Shown here: positions 15,358-19,501 of the stretch, one piece after another
How the letters are laid out: every line of letters starts with the position of its first letter
Position numbering within the stretch: position 1 is the first letter of the stretch
DNA from: an uncultured Caryophanales bacterium
Lineage (GTDB): Bacteria; Bacillota_I; Bacilli_A; RFN20; CAG-288
Assembly: GCA_937896065.1 (NCBI GenBank)
Contig: CALBLI010000034.1
Location: 1-19,501, forward strand
Length of the DNA: 19,501 nucleotides
Reading direction: 5' to 3'
Made by a program: the position numbers and the translations under genes
The notes under the pieces: generated by a model
Seen by the model: the letters and a program-made list of their open reading frames with translations, nothing else
The model's database searches: none
Told to the model about the DNA's origin: nothing

Positions 15358-17808
15358 ATGGATGAAAAACAAATAATTAAAGAACTCAAAGGCCAAGTTT
15401 TGACCTTTTCTAAGTTATGCTCTGCTTTTTCTGTTCAAAATAAAGCTGAAGAAAATCGCCTCCATTCATTATTAAATGCTATGATTAATGATGGAGTTAT
15501 TTATAAATCAAAAAGTGACTATTCACTATTAATTGATCGTGATATGCTTCTTGCAAAAGTGACTAACAAGTATAAAAATTTTGTGATTTTAAAATCTATA
15601 CCAGATAATATAGATATCAAAATATCTGGTAAGGAAAGTGACTCCTATTTAATCGGTGACTTACTTTATGTTAAGAAATTTAAGCACGATGAATATCATG
15701 CGATTGATGCTTTAAAACAAATAACACAATTGAAAGGCAATTATGCTTTAAATAAAGCTGGTAAGGCTATTTTGGAAGTCCCAGCTTTAAATGTTAGTGG
15801 TAAAGTAATTTATATTATTGATCAAAACAAAAACATAAAGTTAACAAATGGCGATTACATATTGTGTGATATCATTTCGATGTCTCAATCAATGACTCAA
15901 GTTAAGGCTATTAAAATTCTTGTTAAGGTAGATGAAGTTGGTGCTGATATAACTAGAATTATTGTAAAAAATGATGCACCAATTGATTTTTCTGCTGAAG
16001 CTTTAGAAGAAGCAAGAAAAGTGCCTAGTGCAGTCAGTGAAAAAGATAAAGAAGGCCGCGTTGATTTTACGAATCATTTTGTTGTCACAATTGATGGTAA
16101 TGATTCACGAGACTTTGATGACGCTGTTGAAGTAGAAAGACATTTGAATGGTTATAAAGTTGTTGTTCATATTGCTGATGTCACTCATTATATGAAAGAA
16201 AATTCAGCATTAGATAAGGATGCTTTTGATAGAGGTACATCAATCTATGTTGCTGATAGAGTGGTTCCTATGCTTCCTTTTTCTTTATCAACGGGTATTT
16301 GCTCTTTAAATCCTGATGAAGTTCGACTAACTTTATCAGCTACAATGCTTATTGATGCAAAAGGAAATGTGTTTCAAAAAAAAGTAGAAAAAGGTTTTAT
16401 TAAATCAAGTGCAAGACTTACTTATCAAAAATGCAATGATTATTTTGCAGGCAAAGAATGTGATTATTCAAAAGAAATTAAAAAGAATTTAGATTTATTG
16501 AAAGAAGTATCTCAACTTATTAGAAGAAATAGAACCAATAAAGGGGCAATGGATTTATCTTCAACTGAATTAAAGTTTCATTTAGATGAAAAAGGTAATC
16601 CATTAGATGTTATTAAAGAAACACAAGGGGTTGCTGAAAATTTGATTGAAGATTTGATGGTTTTAGCAAATTGTTCAGTCGCTTCACTTTTGAAAGAAAA
16701 TGGAATACCTGTTTTGTATCGCATTCATGATAATCCACCAAATGATAAAGTGCTGGCTTTTAAAGATTTTTTAAGAAAAGTAGATCCTCGTTTAGTGTCA
16801 ATTTTTCCTAAAAATGAAAATATTAGCTCATTGACATTGATGGAGTTTATGTCCAAAATTGAAGATGAAAATACTAGATATGCTATAAATTCAATGCTTT
16901 TAAGAATGATGGCAAAAGCTAAATATTCACCTGATGAAATAGGGCATTTTGGTTTGGTTGAAGATGACTATTGTCATTTTACATCGCCTATTAGAAGATA
17001 TCCAGATGATATTATTCATCGATATATAAAGAAATATTTAATTGACAAACAGGATTTTGCATATGATATTTTAGAGGGTGAACTTGAAAGAGATGGTAAG
17101 TACTTATCTGCCTGTGAAATCAGATCAGATACAATTGAAAGACAAGTGGATGATTTAGAATCTTGTAAGTATTTAAAAGATAAGATAGGAATGGTTTTAA
17201 GTGGACGTATTTCGGCATTGATGCCTAAGGGTATGTTTATTGAAACTGATTTAGGAATAGAAGGATTTTTACCATATCATTGCATTCATGGTGATGTGTT
17301 TAAGTTTGATGAGCGAAAATATAAAGTTGTTGGTAAACATCATGAAAATATTTCCTTTTCACTAGGTGAAAAAATTGATGTTGCAGTTTGCTTTGTCTCA
17401 GTTACTGCTTTAGAGATTGATTTTTCAACTATTGAGTTCTATGAAAAGTATCTTAAAGAATTAGATATTAAAGAGATATATGATATTGTTAAAGAAGGTA
17501 TTCATATTGATAAACCAGTGGAAGATAAACCAATATATTTGCACTCTTATAATGAGATGGAAAAACTTAAAGAAGAAGTTGAATATAAAGAAGTTACAAA
17601 TGATGCAGGATTTGTAATAAAAGTTCCTGTTGATAAAAAAAGTAAAAAAAACTCACGTGATTTTAGTAAATCAAGATTTGGAACAAATAAAAATCCACAT
17701 TCAAGACGTAATGATGAAAAACGTGTGAAAAGAAATGATAACAAAAGAAAAACTAAAGAAAGATTTTCAAATAATAAATCAAAGTCTTTTAAGCGAGGTA
17801 GGAGATAG
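15358..17808 (+). CDS. rnr: Ribonuclease R
   Basis: An 816-residue 3'-5' exoribonuclease that degrades structured RNA and, with tmRNA/SmpB, non-stop mRNA. ATG 15358 is chosen over the in-frame ATG 15343, since GGAGG (15345-15349) lies between them. Order: winged helix-like N-terminus (1-60), cold-shock OB folds (about 60-215), catalytic RNB domain with TIDGNDSRDFDDAV (Asp246, Asp252, Asp254, Asp255) and HFTSPIRRYPDDIIHR (540-555), S1 domain (about 610-695, GRISALMPKGMFIE), and a Lys/Arg/Asn-rich tail (about 755-816) of the kind that binds RNA and the ribosome. Length is usual. smpB follows after two bases. Confidence 0.97.
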   Translation: MDEKQIIKELKGQVLTFSKLCSAFSVQNKAEENRLHSLLNAMINDGVIYKSKSDYSLLIDRDMLLAKVTNKYKNFVILKSIPDNIDIKISGKESDSYLIGDLLYVKKFKHDEYHAIDALKQITQLKGNYALNKAGKAILEVPALNVSGKVIYIIDQNKNIKLTNGDYILCDIISMSQSMTQVKAIKILVKVDEVGADITRIIVKNDAPIDFSAEALEEARKVPSAVSEKDKEGRVDFTNHFVVTIDGNDSRDFDDAVEVERHLNGYKVVVHIADVTHYMKENSALDKDAFDRGTSIYVADRVVPMLPFSLSTGICSLNPDEVRLTLSATMLIDAKGNVFQKKVEKGFIKSSARLTYQKCNDYFAGKECDYSKEIKKNLDLLKEVSQLIRRNRTNKGAMDLSSTELKFHLDEKGNPLDVIKETQGVAENLIEDLMVLANCSVASLLKENGIPVLYRIHDNPPNDKVLAFKDFLRKVDPRLVSIFPKNENISSLTLMEFMSKIEDENTRYAINSMLLRMMAKAKYSPDEIGHFGLVEDDYCHFTSPIRRYPDDIIHRYIKKYLIDKQDFAYDILEGELERDGKYLSACEIRSDTIERQVDDLESCKYLKDKIGMVLSGRISALMPKGMFIETDLGIEGFLPYHCIHGDVFKFDERKYKVVGKHHENISFSLGEKIDVAVCFVSVTALEIDFSTIEFYEKYLKELDIKEIYDIVKEGIHIDKPVEDKPIYLHSYNEMEKLKEEVEYKEVTNDAGFVIKVPVDKKSKKNSRDFSKSRFGTNKNPHSRRNDEKRVKRNDNKRKTKERFSNNKSKSFKRGRR

Positions 17809-17810
17809 TA

Positions 17811-18272
17811 ATGGAGAAAAAGACTGAAGAAAAAGTTTTATGTGTAAATAAGAAAGCACAATTTAATTACTATCTATCTGATTTTCAAGAAGCTGGAATA
17901 GAATTATGTGGTTCTGAAATCAAATCGATTAGAAAAAATAGGTGTTCAATTGATGAAGCTTTTGTGATATTTAAAAGTGGGGAAGCATATATAATGAATA
18001 TGAATATTCCAACGTTTCAAGATAAAAATGTTTTTTCACATGAGCCAAGAAGAACAAGAAAATTACTTTTGCATAAAAAAGAGATATATAGCCTTATGGA
18101 CAATATTAAACAGAAAGGATTTACTGTCATTCCTGTCAGGGTGCTTTTAAGAAGAGGGTTTTGTAAAATTCAAATAGCTTTGGGTAAAGGCAAGAAAAAT
18201 TATGATAAACGTGAAGCTATTAAAAATAGAGAATTAAAAATCAAATTAGATAAAATTAGTAAATTACGATGA
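17811..18272 (+). CDS. smpB: SsrA-binding protein SmpB
   Basis: A 153-residue SmpB, the tmRNA partner that rescues stalled ribosomes. Family marks: NKKAQFNYYLSDFQEAGIEL, GSEIKSIRKNRCSI, FSHEPRRTRKLLLHKKEI and ALGKGKKNYDKREAIK, then a basic tail that forms the decoding-site helix. The common ALARGKK is ALGKGKK here. Its start lies two bases after rnr, the usual coupling. Its TGA stop overlaps the ATG of the next gene (ATGA), which also shows that TGA is a stop in this organism. The tmRNA gene ssrA, often next, is not found in the window. Confidence 0.96.
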   Translation: MEKKTEEKVLCVNKKAQFNYYLSDFQEAGIELCGSEIKSIRKNRCSIDEAFVIFKSGEAYIMNMNIPTFQDKNVFSHEPRRTRKLLLHKKEIYSLMDNIKQKGFTVIPVRVLLRRGFCKIQIALGKGKKNYDKREAIKNRELKIKLDKISKLR

Positions 18273-19081
18273 AAAGAAATATAGATATATATAAGATAAC
18301 TTCAACCGCTTTTTTAATGGCACTTGCCATTATTTTATCGCGTGTTCCTTTTTTATCTACATATATTTCAATCGGTGGAGTAAATCTTGTAAAGATTGGC
18401 TTTCAAGAAATACCACTAATGATAGTATGCCTTTTTAATGGTCCAATATATTCAATGATTGCTAGTTTTGGTTCTGATTTGATAGCTGCACTCGTTTTAC
18501 CAACAGGCCCTTATTTTCCTGGCTTTACATTTGATGCACTTCTTTTAGGAATATTTCCAGCTTTATTTTTAAAATTTTACAAAAATAGTCAAAAGAAATT
18601 TTTGATTCTATATTCAATTGCTATTTTTTTAGTATCAACCATTTTTATGAGCCAAATAGGTTCATTAGGGGAAATTAAGATTGGCCAATATAAATTAGCT
18701 TTACCTTTGTGGTTAAAAATTTTATTTATTGCAGGTGTTCCATTTTTGTCATTAATAAACTTAGTGGTATTGGTAATTGCTGAAAGGAAAAATAAAAGAT
18801 CATATTTTAAACTCTATGAAATATATTCAGTTTTTTATATAAGAGATATATTGATTGCACCTATCATTGCTCCAATTTGGTTTATATTTTTGTATAATAT
18901 TCCTTATTCATTAAGTTATGTATCTCAATTGCTTTCAAAATTTATAACATTACCTATCTTATCTGCTATAACTATGTTATTAGTTTTGCCGTTATCAAAA
19001 GTTTCTAAAAACATATTAGAGGATACATATCCAGTTGAAGATGCCGTTTATTCTAAGCTTATTAACGGAATTAAATTATAA
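18269..19081 (+). CDS. ECF transporter substrate-binding subunit, FolT-like (folate)
   Basis: A 270-residue membrane protein. Its N-terminal half has FolT family features: ALAIILSRVPF (Arg25), LVKIGFQEIPL, GPIYSMIASFGSDLIAAL and PTGPYFPGFTFDALLLG, a pattern seen in folate S-components that dock on a shared EcfAA'T module. The end (YIRDILIAPIIAPIWFIFLY...KFITLPILSAITMLLVLPL) matches the last helices. FolT is usually about 165-200 residues; here roughly 75 extra residues (about 115-195) add what look like two more membrane helices joined by a polar loop (GSLGEIKIGQYK). Folate is the likely but not proven ligand. It is coupled to smpB by ATGA; no ecfA or ecfT genes are near. Confidence 0.8.
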   Translation: MKRNIDIYKITSTAFLMALAIILSRVPFLSTYISIGGVNLVKIGFQEIPLMIVCLFNGPIYSMIASFGSDLIAALVLPTGPYFPGFTFDALLLGIFPALFLKFYKNSQKKFLILYSIAIFLVSTIFMSQIGSLGEIKIGQYKLALPLWLKILFIAGVPFLSLINLVVLVIAERKNKRSYFKLYEIYSVFYIRDILIAPIIAPIWFIFLYNIPYSLSYVSQLLSKFITLPILSAITMLLVLPLSKVSKNILEDTYPVEDAVYSKLINGIKL

Positions 19082-19112
19082 AAATGGCTGCTATCAAAAA
19101 TAATAGCAGCCA
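19080..19112 (-). terminator. Intrinsic terminator of a short minus-strand transcript
   Basis: TGGCTGCTAT (19103-19112, minus strand) pairs perfectly with ATAGCAGCCA (19085-19094) around an eight-base loop and is followed on the minus strand by five Ts (19080-19084). On the plus strand there is no T run, so it serves mainly a transcript coming from the right, not the folT operon. Its T run overlaps the folT stop codon. Confidence 0.85.
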
Positions 19113-19140
19113 AATATAGAATCCAAAATAATTAGTTACA

Positions 19141-19348
19141 CTATTTTGCAATTGTAATTAAAATTCCAGTAAGGATATAAAATAGACAAAATATAAATTC
19201 TAACATATTTACCGAATGCTCATAATAAATTATCGATGGTTTATAGTTTGGGAAACCATCAAGCCCACATAGTGTAAAAAATTAAAATGAGATTTCTATC
19301 AAGTCCTCCTAACCAATTAATATAAGCAATGAAGAAGATAATAGAGAA
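19141..19348 (-). pseudogene. Broken small membrane-protein gene or non-coding RNA
   Basis: Within a transcript framed by a strong promoter and terminator, no frame is open from a usual start codon. One frame (19348 to about 19263) gives FSIIFFIAYINWLGGLDRNL and ends in TMWA-stop; another (about 19272 to the TAG at 19141-19143) gives LDGFPNYKPSIIYYEHSVNM followed by a hydrophobic helix and ITIAK. Removing one base from the GGG at the junction (near 19264-19266) would join them into a protein with two membrane helices, but the 5' end would still lack a start codon. An 8-base inverted repeat GATGGTTT/AAACCATC (19235-19242 and 19253-19260) lies in it. It may be a decayed gene or a structured RNA. 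The remaining bases 19398-19501 hold only AT-rich sequence. Confidence 0.45.
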
Positions 19349-19368
19349 TTAATTGTGGTAGCGTTTAC

Positions 19369-19397
19369 ATTATAACATTAAAAATTTTAAATGTCAC
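19369..19397 (-). promoter_or_regulatory. Strong minus-strand promoter with extended -10
   Basis: On the minus strand, GTGACA (19392-19397), a 17-base spacer and TATAAT (19369-19374) preceded by TGT (TGnTATAAT, from 19377). Transcription would start near 19362 and end at the terminator at 19080-19112, giving an RNA of about 280 nt. Confidence 0.65.
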
Positions 19398-19501
19398 TAT
19401 ATTTTTAAAAAATAAAAATATTTTATTAGATATTGTTATAAATTATTTAGCAATTACGCATACTAAATATTTTTGAAGTTTTATAAGTAAAAATAAATAG
19501 T

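Noticed and set aside
48..18272. Mycoplasma-type code (TGA as Trp)
   Set aside because: Long conserved genes use TGG for Trp without internal TGA, and smpB ends with TGA at the expected place.
19136..19277. 9-base inverted repeat TTACACTAT / ATAGTGTAA flanking 19145-19268
   Set aside because: Short, about 125 bases apart, in very AT-rich DNA, with no target-site duplication or transposase; most likely chance rather than the ends of a mobile element.
17811..19501. tmRNA (ssrA) expected near smpB
   Set aside because: No Ala-tRNA-like ends, T-loop or tag-coding frame are visible in the gaps, and the minus-strand transcript at 19080-19362 lacks these features too.
1..19501. CRISPR arrays, insertion sequences, phage or integration genes, tRNA or rRNA genes
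   Set aside because: No direct repeat series, transposase, integrase or tRNA-like cloverleaf was seen on either strand by eye; no program was run.

Overview
The window is very AT-rich and reads as ordinary bacterial DNA from the low-GC Firmicutes (Bacilli) side, probably a gut-type relative of the Erysipelotrichales/RF39/Mollicutes branch. Supporting signs are the Firmicutes-style order secG-rnr-smpB, strong Shine-Dalgarno sites, lipoprotein signals and MMT1-type and FolT-type transporters. TGG encodes Trp throughout and TGA is used as a stop (smpB), so the code is standard rather than the Mycoplasma code. The lineage is an inference; no 16S or tRNA gene is present.

Layout. (1) 1-2474, plus strand: a three-gene unit with its own promoter encoding three exported proteins (a DUF4474-like protein, a DUF5104-like lipoprotein, and a PDZ-less HtrA/trypsin-like lipoprotein protease). 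(2) 2557-3521, minus strand: rplM-rpsI with a shared terminator and a candidate L13 leader RNA. (3) 3595-4787, minus strand: two unrecognised overlapping genes, divergent from a manganese-type CDF metal exporter (4856-6103); both sides of this junction look leaderless. (4) 6115-13582, plus strand: one tight operon of lysS, a DUF2974/Mbeg1-like hydrolase, an ABC-2 exporter (ATPase plus permease) and the TldD/TldE protease pair. (5) 13583-14875, minus strand: a stand-alone SIR2-like protein with an unrecognised N-terminal domain, a probable NAD-consuming defence protein, whose stop codon abuts that of tldE. (6) 15010-19081, plus strand: secG, an internal terminator-like hairpin, rnr (RNase R), smpB and a long FolT-like ECF substrate-binding subunit. 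(7) 19080-19397, minus strand: a clear promoter and a clear terminator enclose about 280 nt with no intact reading frame, only two membrane-like peptide fragments in different frames.

How the parts relate: RNase R and SmpB act together in trans-translation and decay of non-stop mRNA, but ssrA is not in the window. TldD/TldE beside an ABC exporter suggests peptide maturation and export, but no precursor peptide is visible. The best candidates for undescribed biology are the SIR2 protein, the unknown pair at 3595-4787, the exported three-gene unit, and the short minus-strand transcript at the right end.
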